From assembly GCA_950022655.1 (NCBI GenBank), contig OX465588.1, positions 25,529,525 through 25,593,524 of the forward strand: 64,000 nucleotides of DNA, given 5' to 3'. Positions 38,231 through 50,440 of this stretch are shown one piece after another. This stretch comes from Alentia gelatinosa. Its lineage: Eukaryota; Annelida; Polychaeta; Phyllodocida; Polynoidae. The notes below the pieces were generated by a model. The model searched no databases, had not been told where the DNA came from, and saw only the letters and a program-made list of their open reading frames with translations. The translations under genes were made by a program, and so were the position numbers. How positions within the stretch are numbered: the stretch's first letter is position 1; each line of letters opens with the position of its first letter.

Positions 38231-38856
38231 TACTTGTTGATTTTTTTTTTATAGAAGTACTCCCATGTATTTAAAATTGAAGGTTTGAGTATATTCCGAA
38301 CAGTTAGACGGATTATGGATACCGTCTATAGGGGGCACTACAGTCGAATGGCATGAATGGATGCTCCAAACTGCTTCATGTCCTACTTGAGTTTCTATTT
38401 TTGGCATCGTGAAAGGGTCACACATCTTCAATTGATAATTGCTCATTGATTGGTAATTGGTCATTGAAACGGACAGTTCCCTGGTGTACTAAACTATATG
38501 CCGTATAGCTAAAACATCCACTCCGTTTTGGAGGGGTATATTTTTTGTGTAAAATTGCTCAAAAGCATGTACGCAATACATCCTTCTTCTGCTTAACGCA
38601 GGATTTCATCAGGTTTAACTGGCTATATTCAGTATAGGTAAGATCCCCTCCCCCGGGTTAACTGGCTATATGCAGTACAGAACATCACCAGGACCATAAG
38701 ACTTCTCTGCCAGGACCAAGCACACCAGACGGTTCCACTTCCGTTTCGGGGTAACTCCAGACGAAGACTGTCAGGGTGTCACGTGGTCCTCATTATGTAT
38801 CTAGGTCAAGGTGGATGACCGACCAGGTCGTTGGTCGCGTTTCCAGGCACTTCCTG

Positions 38857-38957
38857 ACGCATGCGCGGGTCACGTGACTCGGTCATAGTTACGTGAAGTG
38901 AGTGCTAACTGTCCGTTTCCTTCACTAAGCGCGCCATGTTTCAAGGCTCCCTATAAA
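38857..38957 (+). promoter_or_regulatory. Promoter-like cluster: NRF1-like, palindromic E-box, TATA
   Basis: ACGCATGCGCG (38857-38867) resembles an NRF1 site, GTCACGTGAC (38869-38878) is a perfect palindromic E-box of the USF/TFEB type, and TATAAA is at 38952-38957. The order and spacing fit a promoter firing to the right at about 38980. No exon or start codon with a good context was confirmed downstream, so this rests on motifs only. Confidence 0.35.
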
Positions 38958-39075
38958 TCAAGTCTCTCACCATGCACGTATCAGTTGCAGTTTCAATTTA
39001 GGCCTCACCATCCAGAGCCTAGGACCGAACTGAAAAAATAGGAAAGAAACGCGGAGCAGTAAGTAATAAAAGGGA

Positions 39076-39164
39076 ATCGTTGCCAGGCAGAAAGGAAGTG
39101 ATAATTCAACACAAGAAAAATTGTTGCCAGGCAGAAAAGTAGTGAATTTTCGACACAACGGAAA
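39076..39164. repeat. Two-copy tandem repeat, 44-bp period
   Basis: GTTGCCAGGCAGAAA starts at 39079 and again at 39123, each followed by AGTAGTGA- or AAGTGATAATT-like sequence. It sits downstream of the promoter-like motifs at 38857-38957. Confidence 0.7.
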
Positions 39165-39417
39165 ATACTCGAGCGCGTTAGAAGTTCGAAAATGCTAGAT
39201 ATTCATTGCAGTGCTACTCCACGGACTTGAATGCAAATCCGTGGTTATTTCGAATGCTGTTTCTGTACACCCTCTTATCTCCCATTATACCAAGAATGCA
39301 ATATAAACACAACTGTTCTGCATATCCTGCTGAACTGTCAAAGGGTACAAGAAAATACTTGAAAAACTGTAACAACATGAACATGATGTTCGAAACTGTT
39401 TCAAGGAAATATATCAT

Positions 39418-39572
39418 CATGTTTTTGAAAGAGAAAAATGTCTTGGATTGTTTATAAAATATTTGAAAACATTGAAAATGATTAACTGAAATAAGTCTAC
39501 AAAACTGAAAACCTTAAATCATTGATTGTCCCTATATACCCTCAGGGACGTTAAACTACGAACAAACAAGCA
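39418..39572 (+). mobile_element. Dispersed repeat with GACGTTAAAC tail, copy 2
   Basis: GATTGTTTATAAAATATTTG, AACCTTAAATCATTGATT, CCCTATATACCCTCAGGG and GACGTTAAACTACGAACAAA match the copy at 8705 in order and orientation. It is probably the 3' end of a non-LTR or SINE family. Confidence 0.65.
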
Positions 39573-40008
39573 AGACTTTACACCCCCGGATTTAAAGTTT
39601 GGTGATATTTGCAGTATGATACACATAGATATTACAGTAAGATACACGGTGATGCCATCGTAACCTCGACCCACATAGAATTGATACATTTAACCGCAGG
39701 AGTAGACATTACATCCGGGCTATTCCCAGACTCCGGGGATGGTTTTTTCTGTCGTCAGATCAGGCTCGGTGTCAGACAACTCCCAACTCCAATCAATCAG
39801 CAGCCCCCCTCACCCCGACCCCGCCCCGCCATCTATATCCCCCAAGAATTCCACTGATCTCCCCCTCTTTTTACGTTGGTTACAAGGCAAGAGGAGCTGC
39901 ATGGGGTACAGGTGACGTATTGCATACGTCACAGCGTCTGTCACCAGCCTCGTGTTCCAGCGCCACCTGTAAGACCTTCTGATAACTGCTGATAGGGACG
40001 ACTGCTGA

Positions 40009-40024
40009 GGGTGGGCGGGTGGGG
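40009..40024 (+). repeat. Canonical G-quadruplex motif with one-base loops
   Basis: GGGTGGGCGGGTGGGG has four G3 runs with single-base loops, the arrangement expected to form the most stable parallel quadruplexes. Further G-rich sequence follows to about 40080. Confidence 0.8.
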
Positions 40025-41740
40025 TGAGGAGGTGTAGAGGTGTGCCGGGGTACTGCGTTTTGGGGTGAGGGGGTGGGGCTGAAGTGGTGGCTTTCTAAGT
40101 TTCTAGGAGAGAGGGGATTTTTTTTGGCAATGGCAATATTTTACGGTTTTTGCGATGTTCTTGAAAAAAGAAATGCGGAAGAGAAAATAATTATGAAAGG
40201 TTGCGTAACTCAACAACTATGCGGGACCTGATGAGGTTCTGGACCCCGAAAAACAAGACAGATGGCTTTTTTTTTTAGAGTATCCCATCTCACCTTTTGA
40301 CCTTGCCTCTTCGCCTACTTGGTCAGACAGGCGTACTATTGTAAGTTTTTTGTCAGAGTCAGTGTGACTCACTGACAACAAGCTTCTCTTGAAAAAGGCA
40401 AACTTTGAGTCGGATTTCAGCTGTGCTGACTGAAGGTTTAGATATTCTCTGAAAACTAAACATGGCAACGAACATGCAAAGCAACCATATCACTTGGCAG
40501 TTTTTGTGAAAGGCTTAAGACGATGTGCGGCGATAGAGGTCAGATACCTAGGCCCTCTTGACTTGGGTGGTGGATGTGGTCGAGTCCCATAGAAGTAATT
40601 CATCAGAATATTTTTCTGGATATCTTGGGGTGTGGGCAAAATTCTAATGCCATATATCGTGAGAATGTGTAACTAATGATCGCTGTCAGAGCGTAGCATC
40701 ACGTGCTGTACGTCCATTTGTCAGTGGCGGGGAGGGGGAGGAGAAAAATCACGAATATTCTGAAAAACTTCCCGGTTTTTTTTTTTCGTCGTTGTCTTTT
40801 TTCACGGGGTAGGATGGGATGGGGAGTCAGGGCGTGGGCGGGATGGGGCGGGGCGGTTTAGAGTTACAAAATCCGATTGAGGCTTTCCAAATACGGCCCC
40901 ACACCCGGGCCCACACAGACGGTGGTTAAAACGTGTTATTACCATCAGAACTAAGTCAGCACTTTGGAAGATCAACCTTTACAATTATTTATTCCTTTTA
41001 TCATAGATAGATATTCATTTAAGATTATAATTCAAGATTACCTACCTCATGCAGAATTATAGGTGGGTATTATCCGTTACACTATACGGACCTGGCTTGC
41101 TATTGATATATCTCTGAGCTCTAAGATATATCCGTCAGTATTATATACAGCACGTGTGCTTTCGGCTCAGAATACACCTCACCACCTCTGCGGTATAAAT
41201 TATGAGTCTGTGTCCCTTCCGGAATAAACAAGAAAGCAGTACATTCCAAACGACACTTTTTTTTGTTGATGAAGTTAGTCTGCATTCCTGATCATTACAC
41301 CATCGGAGAGCCTGCCCATTTGATTAATTGTAGACTGTGATTAATATGTAAGTAGTAATTATAAACATTGGTGACTGTGCCATGCTTACCGTATCAGATT
41401 ATAGTGAGAATGCGATATGAAAACTTTAACTGGCGTCCCAATGAAATTTTGAAAATTACATTGTCAGTCAGCGATGCGGGCTGGTTGAATGGTAAATAAC
41501 GGAACAATTGTAAATCCGGGCATACCGAAATGATCAGTAGATTTATATTGCTGACCTGAAAGAGGTTCCCAACACTTATTTCATGGAACTAGTGCAAATG
41601 GCATTTGAATATTCTTGAGCAGCTCATATCACACCTTTATGTGAAATGGGTATACGTTATCATTTAAGAAATTATCATCCACCAGCTCAGAAAGTCAGTT
41701 TGGGGTCTTGCCTATTTATCACTTAATGTTAGACTTTACT

Positions 41741-42225
41741 ACAGATATCTGTCACTCTTACATACTCAATGTGCGACTACACTTTATCTCACCCCTGGTG
41801 TGTTTTCCCTATAAACTTAACATTGGGAACTCGGATCCAACGCCCGTTGAGTATTTAGAAAAAAATACTCAATTGGAGATTATGTCACTAATATTAGCCA
41901 ATTAGTCAATATGAGGAGTGAGATAAATTCAGAAACCTATTCAAATTTAGGGTCAGAGCTCGATCCCATCTCGTTTGAATCGCGTAGTAAATCACGCAGT
42001 GTCGCCTTGTGAATTACTACGCAACTCAACTTGATTGGATATAAACTCTAACCCTAAACTTTCATAGGTTTCCTCTATATTAATCATCTGTCAGACTGAG
42101 GTCTTCTCTCCAACATACTCAATGTGAGACTACACTGTAACCATCTGTCAGCCTGGAATTTTCTCTCCAACATACCTAATATTAGACTACACTAATGATC
42201 TGTCAGACTAAGGTCTTCACTCCTT
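41741..42225 (+). repeat. Tandem repeat of about 57 bp interrupted by the composite element
   Basis: Units contain ATCTGTCAGACTGAGGTCTT, CTCCAACATACTCAATGTG and AGACTACACT. One partial unit lies left of the insertion (41741-41783) and about two and a half lie to the right (42083-42225). Unit identity is moderate, so it is not a recent expansion. Confidence 0.72.
41785..42079 (+). mobile_element. Composite element: TATCTCACCCC module plus palindromic module
   Basis: The first module (41785-41925) starts TATCTCACCCCTGG, ends GAGTGAGATA and contains CTATAAACTTAACATTGGGAACTC. It is followed directly by a second module (to 42079) with long imperfect inverted arms: GAAACCTATTCAAATTTAGG on the left answers CCTAAACTTTCATAGGTTTC on the right, and the inner parts GCGTAGTAA and TTACTACGC also pair. 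The whole is inserted in a tandem repeat of 57-58 bp, so its outer limits are well defined. It is non-coding. Confidence 0.8.
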
Positions 42226-45200
42226 CGTACAGATATCAGTATGAAGTGTGGGAGGTGAGGCACGAGGTGGGAGCAGCGACTGAAACAGTGGATCGTAAAT
42301 ATTTGTGTGTGACGCCCTCTTCTTTGTGTTAGTATTCAGCTCGAGTGGCACCTGCGGACGCGGAGTAATACACAGTGGGACGGACTTTACGCTCAGTTTG
42401 CTGATACAGCCACTCATAATAATCCAGTCTCTCCACAGACGGGCGCACGGTTTATTTGTAAACCACTTCCCCCGCTAGTTTCCATACCTACGGATTAGTC
42501 CACAGAGCAGGCATCGCATCGTCTCGATGCGCTCTGTTTACTTATTATTAGGGGATTGCTGACAATTTGAAGAACCCCTCAGGAGAGCTGCTACAGATTA
42601 TGTACAAGGGGAAAGGTTAGATATATAACCAGTAGCATCACAGGGAGATAGGGTGCCTGATTTGAGAGCTTACTTTTACCACTGAATCTTTTATTTGACA
42701 CATACACATGCTTCTTGAAAGGCGCTGACTAACTCAGTTCCAGTAATTTTCGTCTTATCAGAGATAATAATTCATTACTCTGCCACTCACGATCGGTCTC
42801 CGATTATTTTTCTGCCTCCAATGCTCTTGAGATTTCCTATTGACAGATTTGTGTTATGTTGCACCTTGTACGAATTGCTACTGCTCTATGCAGTATTTCC
42901 TGTATGCTGGGTTGTTACCCTAACACCAGGTGGCATTTTCCCCGAGCTGTGACTGGTGTGAGCAGCTTTGAGTAGCTCACGCACAAGAATTCTTTATCCA
43001 CAATTCTGCAAAGTGCAATAACTTTTGACGTAATGAAGATAGCTGAAAACTGTTTCTGAATTTTTGAATTTTTTTCAGTTTTCTAATACGTTCCGGTCTC
43101 CACCACGTCCATTTAATTGATGTACATATCATAAACGTGTGACAAAATCTGGCGATTTAAACTGAAAGTTTTCTCTTTTTTCCCTCCTCCCTTTACGATG
43201 AACATTATAGATTTGTACCAGCTACTGTAATTGGTGTTTTGATAGCATACCTTGCATCGAGCCTATTTGTAGTTAGTTTAGATATTTTGACGGTGCTCTA
43301 TATCTGAACAGTCACTGACACAAGGTAGGCGACTCAGCAGACCAGCAGCTGTTTCAGTAGTTTGTTTACTGGATGTGGGTGTGTGCAGTTAGGCCATCAC
43401 TCATTACCTGCTTTACTTTGATTTCTTTTTGTCACTGATATGTCTTGTCGGACAGCAGACTGCTCACTTACCCTGCACTGCCACAAAAACATCACCTCTA
43501 TTTAGAGGGAGCGACTTAACCTGCAGTATTTACCTCTTACCATCAATTGGTTTATCATATGCAGGTGGTGGGTACTTTTAGAAGAGAATACTGTGCAGAA
43601 TCTACCCCCTTAGAAGGACCTAGTGTTTATAGGAAGGAGATTAGAAATCAATGGAGAGGTAGGATGGTCTTTGTTAGTACGACATGCCAGACTTCTATGT
43701 GAGATTCTCCGCTACTTAAGACGTATTGCCTAGCACAGCATATTGTTTATCATTTCTTGATCCTGTGACACAAATAAATCTGTTTATTAGAATTGCCGGG
43801 TCCAGATAAAAGCTATTTTAGATCAATATATCATCTCTTAGTTTGACATTTGGGTAACACGAAAGTTTCGGAGAGGAAATCCTTTCAGTTAAGAATAGAA
43901 TCTAGGCTGTGTCCTTCTACAAGAACACAAATAAAGGATAAAAAATGAATTAGGACAAGGCAGAGACACCTCTGATACCGCCAAGGTCACCTTGAATTAC
44001 GTCAAGAACTCAATCTGATACATTAAAAAGAGACGTTTACGCTAGTGTAAATTGGATTTGTGATCCTGAATAACTTCACCATGATTTTCGTTCAGAAGTG
44101 GAGCAGCTCGCATACTGTTTGAAACCAGACAACTTCCTGGTAACCATCAACAGTCTTCTCTCACCACATGACCCAGCTCTGGGACGATTATTTTTCGTGC
44201 CTGATTCTTCATGTCCTTCTGACCACTCAGAAACAACACCCAAGCAGCACCAAGTACCTCGGTTAGAGTTTGAGGAGCCCTAGACTAGTTGATATCAGAC
44301 TTCTACGAGTAACTCTGTGCAGCATTGAACATAAACGGTCTCAAACGGCCTCTTAATCATGTATTAGGAGTTACTTTTTGTCAAGCAGATTTCCCCAAGC
44401 AGGTTCTCGAGCTGCACCTCTATCGCTCAGTGTCATCCTCAGGCAGTTACCCTGCCAGCAGCAAGGTACATAGATTCTGCCAACTGCTACAGTCACCACC
44501 CTGCTCTAAAAAGGGCCCACATTCGGTAAATGCTCAAGCATTTCCTCAAATTCTCCAAAGCAAATGGCTGACTGATTTAAACCTAAGATCACTCCAATAA
44601 AACTCATGCTTACCTCTCGCCAGTCTGACCAATGAAGCCTCACTCTCATTCGAACTAGTACCATGCCCACCCTTCCCAGCCCAGCCAGCTCAGGAAAGCT
44701 TAAGTAACACTAAAACTAGCCTCATGTCTACCCTCAGCTAATAACCAATAAGCCTCAATGTTACTCCTTATGTCTATCATTACCCAGACCAACTGGCTTT
44801 ATTAACTCATTCAGGGGGCATGATGCCTTGAGCCACTCCCCAGTGTAGACGGATAATGGCTTGCGGCATTCCCCAGCTTAGATAAGCATTATTTAGGATA
44901 TTTATGTATATTCGCCATATCATTTATTAATTAAGAAATAATAGATCAATTAGCATGGAATTCGCTGAGGACATACGTATGACATTACGTTTTATATTAT
45001 TAGATATCACAAATAATAGAATGAAGGACATTATGCCAAATCACGTGATCAAACAATTGAATATGGGCTCAAAGGTAATTCAACCCATCTCATAGCATTA
45101 TACCTATTCCGAGTACCCGTCCCGTCCAACATGGCTTTTACCACAGACCCCCGCTTGTAAAGGGTTAACCATCACTCCACTCAAACTAGCGCGCGACATT

Positions 45201-45286
45201 TCCCCTTCACATCCCCAATTAAATCGTGCAGCTCCAGCGCTTTACGAGCGGCTCGCGGGCTTTGGTTGGCGGACGAGCGGGGCTGG

Positions 45287-45345
45287 CACCTGAGCTGACA
45301 CCTGAGCGACTCACCTGAGCCACACGGCCCGTCAGCGGCCAGGTG
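45287..45345. promoter_or_regulatory. Four CACCTG E-boxes
   Basis: CACCTGAG occurs at 45287, 45299 and 45312, spaced 12 and 13 bp, and a reverse CAGGTG at 45340. The surrounding 45180-45500 is GC-richer than the intron. CACCTG is bound by Snail/ZEB-type zinc fingers and some bHLH dimers. Confidence 0.35.
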
Positions 45346-45839
45346 CGGCCTGCGGGCGCTAGTTAACCTTGTTATGCGGGGCGCTACTATTAGCGGGACA
45401 GGACTCAGATACCGGTGAGAACGTCGACCGATATTCATCTATTGTATGATTGAGTATTAACGGCTGGGCTTATCTGCTCGCGCTGACTGAGCGCAGTTTT
45501 ACCCAGGCTCGCCCAGGTTTACTACCTTTACAAAAACGGAAAGCGCCCTCGGCCCCACCCAGGTCACTCCGCATAAACAAGCCACACTTTACTTATTGAG
45601 CACGATGATTCGAGCTGACAAGACAACTTGTACCGGCAGCAGACAAGGTGGCAAAAAGGAATTGCAAAGGCAGGGGTCGTTATTTGCTTAATTTGAGTCA
45701 CCTGACGTTGATCTGATGGTCACTTACTCAAGGACATATTTTTAGAGAATGGAGGCTAATGAAGTTTGGCACTGTGTATCTCTTTATAGATACCGGCCGA
45801 ACCAACAGCTGTACGGTTCCACCTTTTTAATGTTGCTGT

Positions 45840-46089
45840 CAGAGATGACAAATTTCCACTTTTCCAAGGAAATCCACTTTTTCATTTACGGTACAGAAAA
45901 GTCTTTTTCCTGATGCAAAACAAAGATAATATGAATAGAGCCATATTTACAACAGAATGAACAGTGAGTTGAGCCTCTCTCCCCCCCCCCCCCCCATCCA
46001 ACCTTTACAGACCCTCAGGCCCATGCCATAGCCGACACAGGTGTGTTTTTCGTGTTTTCTTGGTCTCTCAGAGACCGCTGACATCCCTG
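45840..46089 (+). mobile_element. MITE, 6-bp-TSD family, copy with internal deletion
   Basis: It starts CAGAGATGACAA and ends CTGACATCCCTG. About 60 bp of the usual 3' interior, between the TCTCTCAGAG block and the terminus, is missing, and a C-rich run is expanded in the centre (about 45980-45994). Flanking hexamers TGCTGT and TACTAT match at four of six places, the differences both being G to A. Confidence 0.75.
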
Positions 46090-46235
46090 TACTATACATG
46101 GATGGAGTACGGTTTATCTTACACAGTGTTCACAGTTTTCTGCAACTTGCGGCAATTGTTGATGGAGTCTGAAGCTCCAGTTCTTGACCCCGTCGCTGCT
46201 GTCGGTGCCAAGGCACGTCTGAACTGAAGACACGG

Positions 46236-46314
46236 AGGTCATACCAACTAGAGGTCACAGCCAAGGTCACAGGCCGCGTTAACACAGAGTGAAGGTCATG
46301 TGATTTTTGGGTCA
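46236..46314 (+). promoter_or_regulatory. Cluster of AGGTCA nuclear-receptor half-sites
   Basis: AGGTCA occurs at 46236, 46252, 46264 and 46292, with GGGTCA at 46309, all on the + strand. Direct-repeat spacing varies. It lies 150 bp after a MITE copy. Confidence 0.3.
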
Positions 46315-47189
46315 GACACCGGGTGCCTTTTACCATACAGCGCACTGTGCTGGTGATCCATCCGAAAATGCTAGAATTCAGCCGGAAAATCTGTGTTTAG
46401 AAAGATGGATCGGTTCTCCCAGGGTTTATCATAATTTGGTGTGAACTTTCCATTGAGGTGCTTGGCATTGGTGTTCTTTGTGAAAGGTATCCCTCCATTA
46501 GCCAGCTCACAGTAGTTGTTGTTCTCACCGTGTTCTCCCCGTCTTGGCAGTTCAGCAGATAGCGGCCATGTTCTGGCATTGTGTTACCAAACCAAAACTC
46601 TCATTTTCCTGTATCTGCAGCTTTGAATGCTGAGCCAGATAATATAGACAAAGGGTACCTTTGCACCTCGTGGCCCTGCCCACCACTGCCCATCACCCCT
46701 ACACTACCACCTTCCATGTGTGCCAGGCATCGAGCCAGATCGTCCTTTCAGCAGACCTTCTGTCACATGGCTGACACTTGGCATTCCTGAATACTATTGC
46801 ATAGAAAAGGAACCATAACATTGTTGATAATACAAAATAGATAAGATGTGCACATCATTCGCGATATATTAAAGTATGCCCTTATTCCTGAAAGCATTTT
46901 CTTCTATAGGTTTACTGACGTACGATTAGCAAGCCTTTATTTAATTGAAAATTAGATTCATTTTCATGAACTAGGTCTATTGATGTTCATCAAGCATCAA
47001 GAGAAATGAAAGAAACAGATATATTTGCTCCTAGTAAGGAAGTCTTATTTACTGCCTTGGGTAGCTTTTACTATTTGGCTTTAAACTGGACGCCGAAAAG
47101 TCTAGAATCCTATTATCATATTTCCAGTCAACTGAAAAGTACTTGCCTTAAGTGATAGTGATGGGAACTAAGGAGAACTTACGTACATG

Positions 47190-47400
47190 TTGTCTAAATC
47201 TTGGGTGTCAGAATCAGTCATACCATGACTGTGTGGTGTGAAAAGTAAAAGAACTCTCACCTCGGTAAATGTGTAGGGTGAGATTTCTACCTGAATTCAT
47301 CACATAGATTCCATCACCACCCTTGTGGTGTAAAAGTACCTTGAGAAAGTCTGGAAAGGACCTATAATGGTTGACTGGACGTTAAATAAAACCAAACACA
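47190..47400 (+). mobile_element. SINE family 1 body fragment
   Basis: GTGTGGTGTGAAAAGTAAAA, CTCTCACCTCGGTAAATGTG, AGGGTGAGATTTCTACCT and a GACGTTAAATAAAACCAAAC tail match the SINE copies at 21589 and 63290. No tRNA-like head is recognisable, so it is 5'-truncated or decayed. Confidence 0.68.
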
Positions 47401-50149
47401 GTCAGAATCAGTGGTATCCTTTGGGTGTTTCACTACTCCCCGAAACTGAACTATATATGTATACACTACACATAAGTAAACTTTGATAAGTACATATTTG
47501 TACAGATACTTTCATGAACACCCATCTGTGTGAGAATCACCGACGGGTCGTGGAGTTCACAGCAGAAGGGAGAGCCCCAGCGGAGAGCCTGGGTCAGAGA
47601 GTACATCATCTGCTGGCAGGGAAACAAAGACCCAATGCCCTGTCCCCTGCGCCCTGTCCCCTCCCCCTCCCACAGCCCCCACCCAGACCGAACATGTTGA
47701 TCTGACCCTCGACCTGCTTCTGGAGACCCACCAAACAAGGTTGTTTATTGAATCAAACACACAAAAGCAGAACATCTCTCTAGTTCACTGACCTGTTGAA
47801 CGACCTCGTCGTTGACCTCCTTCAGGTGAGCACGACTCCTGGGAAATGAGGACTCACTGCAGCGAGGCCTTATTCAAATCATTTCTAGGGCAGGAAGGTT
47901 ATGGGGAAGTCAACTTTTGAGACGTTTGGTATGTTTTAATAGGGTTTTATTTCAGATTCATATTTGCAGGCATTTTCCATGAGTCATCTGTGAACTTGTT
48001 CCAGGAAGTCTGCGACAAGGTACTGGTAATTAGACCAGGTATGATTCTGGAAGTAAATTGGGGCTGTCCCTCTACTCGGCAGCAGTCACATTTTCACCTA
48101 AACTTGACCCCTTGCTGACATGCATGCTTCTCCACTGACAAGGTTAGATGGAATCCAAATATATGACAAGCCTTTAAGTAATTTTTGTAGAATAAAGAGA
48201 ATGTAAATTATATGTATTTTGCGAACCTTTTGGACACTGGCTACAACAATGACATATTTTGGCTCAATATTTGCTACAATTCAAACATGGAATTTGAAGA
48301 GATATGCAGTCTTAGTGTGCTGCATACGATGTCGTTCATTTCAGGTATGATCCAGTATCAGATACTTAGATAGAGTTTGGGGTAAAACAAATATTGTGAA
48401 TGTTAGGAAAATCTTGAGACTGATGGTAAGCCTTTACTCAGATGTGAAGTCAGTGCGGCAACCGTTATCAAAGCGCAATTTTGTAAAAGACAATCCGAAG
48501 TTGTAGTTATAGGGGAGGGGGGTCTATACTATAAAAGTTTTTAGCTGTGACTTGTTATAATGTAGCGTAGCATAATGCCACAACCAACCACTGCAGATGC
48601 GAGGTAAACAAGGTTCTTTACATGACTCGAGACTTTCATCTGACAGCTGCTCTAAGGAAAGGAACGATAATCGTGCCATTAAAAACCAGTCAGGTTTTAT
48701 ATACAGGTGTTATATTTTTCTTCTATGCCATCGTTTCCGTGTATGTCAGGAAATACCACGGCGTATGTAAAAACACCCCTGAAACATTGTTGTATCTACC
48801 TAATTCATCCACCATACCTTGACCCACATACATGAGGGTGTGGGGGGAGGGGGGTGGGGTGTTAATCCGGGAAAATACCAGATCACGGTATCCGGGTGAT
48901 CCAGAATGGTGGCGGCGGGGGATCCAGTGGCCCCGGTAGGTGCAGGTAGGGGGCGGGGTGACCTACTAGGGGCGGTGGTTGTGAATCAGCCGGCCAGGTG
49001 GGCAGGCGGAGACCAGCACCCCAGGAGAGTGCCACTCAGGTATGTCGTGTTGATACAAGCCCTACACGCGTACCCTAGAAGAGTGCATCTTCTCGGATGT
49101 TGTGTCCTGCCACATTGCTGGTGTATATATAATCTGGCCGGCAGATACCCAGCATTCCAACCCTAACTCGAGAGTTGCACCGCCACCACCCACCCCCTGT
49201 GCAACACCCCAACTCTCACCTGCTTACACACCAGTTTAGATCCAAGTAATGTGCTTAAGTAAAGTGAAAAGTATGCATATCTTTTTTATTTATTTTTCAT
49301 TTAGATCTTTTGTTTTCGATTAACATCGGCCTTCCATACAAAGAGAAAAAACATAGCAACATAAGTAGATATTAGCATGAAAATCTTCATTAGACCTTTC
49401 ATATCAGGATGGAGGGTTCTGATACTTGTTTTCCTAACATTATGGAACTATAATGTGAAGCAGTGTGATGTATTACTCTGACCTAACAGACACTAAGTAG
49501 TATATAGCACCATGTGGGCTTAAAATACGCTACACGTATATATTAAGATACACCTTCAAAAGAGTTGTTGTTAGATATCCCAGGAACACAGGCGTAACCT
49601 TTCGCTTGAGAATTACCTAGATATCATCTGGTTTCGAATCTTTTTTTCTTTTATTTTTCCCTGAAAAGCATAATCAAAGTGCTCTCAGCCTGATACGGAC
49701 AGCGCTCTGATTGGTCGAAAGGGGTCACATGGTACTTTACTAAGAATAGGCGTGACGGTTAGAACTGTAACAGCGGTTGCTGGGAAACAGAACGGATCTA
49801 GATCTAGCCACGTCCTAAATGGGTTTCGAATGCTTGATAACAAAACCAGGTAATTGCCGCCTGAACACATCGGCAAGAACAAATTATAGAGCGGAAATAG
49901 AAAATTTACAAGTGGCATACCTCACTAATGGTGTTGATGTTTTTAGTTCCAGAGTGAAGTAATGAAGAACAACTCAAACAACTGCCCAAATCTGGTTTGG
50001 TGATTGGCTTGATTGATCTTTTTAGTTATAGATACATTTTGATATAGTGATGGTTATACTAAGAGAAGCTTTGAGGAAAGTAGCAGTAAAATGGAGAACA
50101 AAACGGTACATTTGTTGATGTGATGTTGTCCAGGTTTGCTATGTCCGTT

Positions 50150-50440
50150 CATGGGCCTTGGTGGGCGGCCGTCTGGGAAGGGGAGGGGGGCGGACGGTCG
50201 TCGACCTTGGGGCCGGCTGGAGCACACCTGCGGCCGACGGAATCTGCCCCGCGGCGGCATCGCACCATGTTCCGCCACAATGCCAGCTCCCCCGGGCCGA
50301 GAGACAACAGACCTTCGATAAACACGGACCCCCACAATAACATACACTGACATTCCAACGCCGACGCCGCGCAGCCGCACTCGCCACTTCCGCGTTCCAC
50401 CGGAAGTAGCGATGGCAGCGCCAGGTAGTGGCTGAACTGG
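50150..50440. promoter_or_regulatory. CpG-rich patch with ETS-like site
   Basis: GC- and CpG-dense relative to its surroundings, containing CCGGAAGTAGCGATGGCAGC (an ETS-like GGAAGT followed by an ATG). Overlapping open frames on both strands reflect the high GC content and show no known domain. It may be an intronic promoter. Confidence 0.3.
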
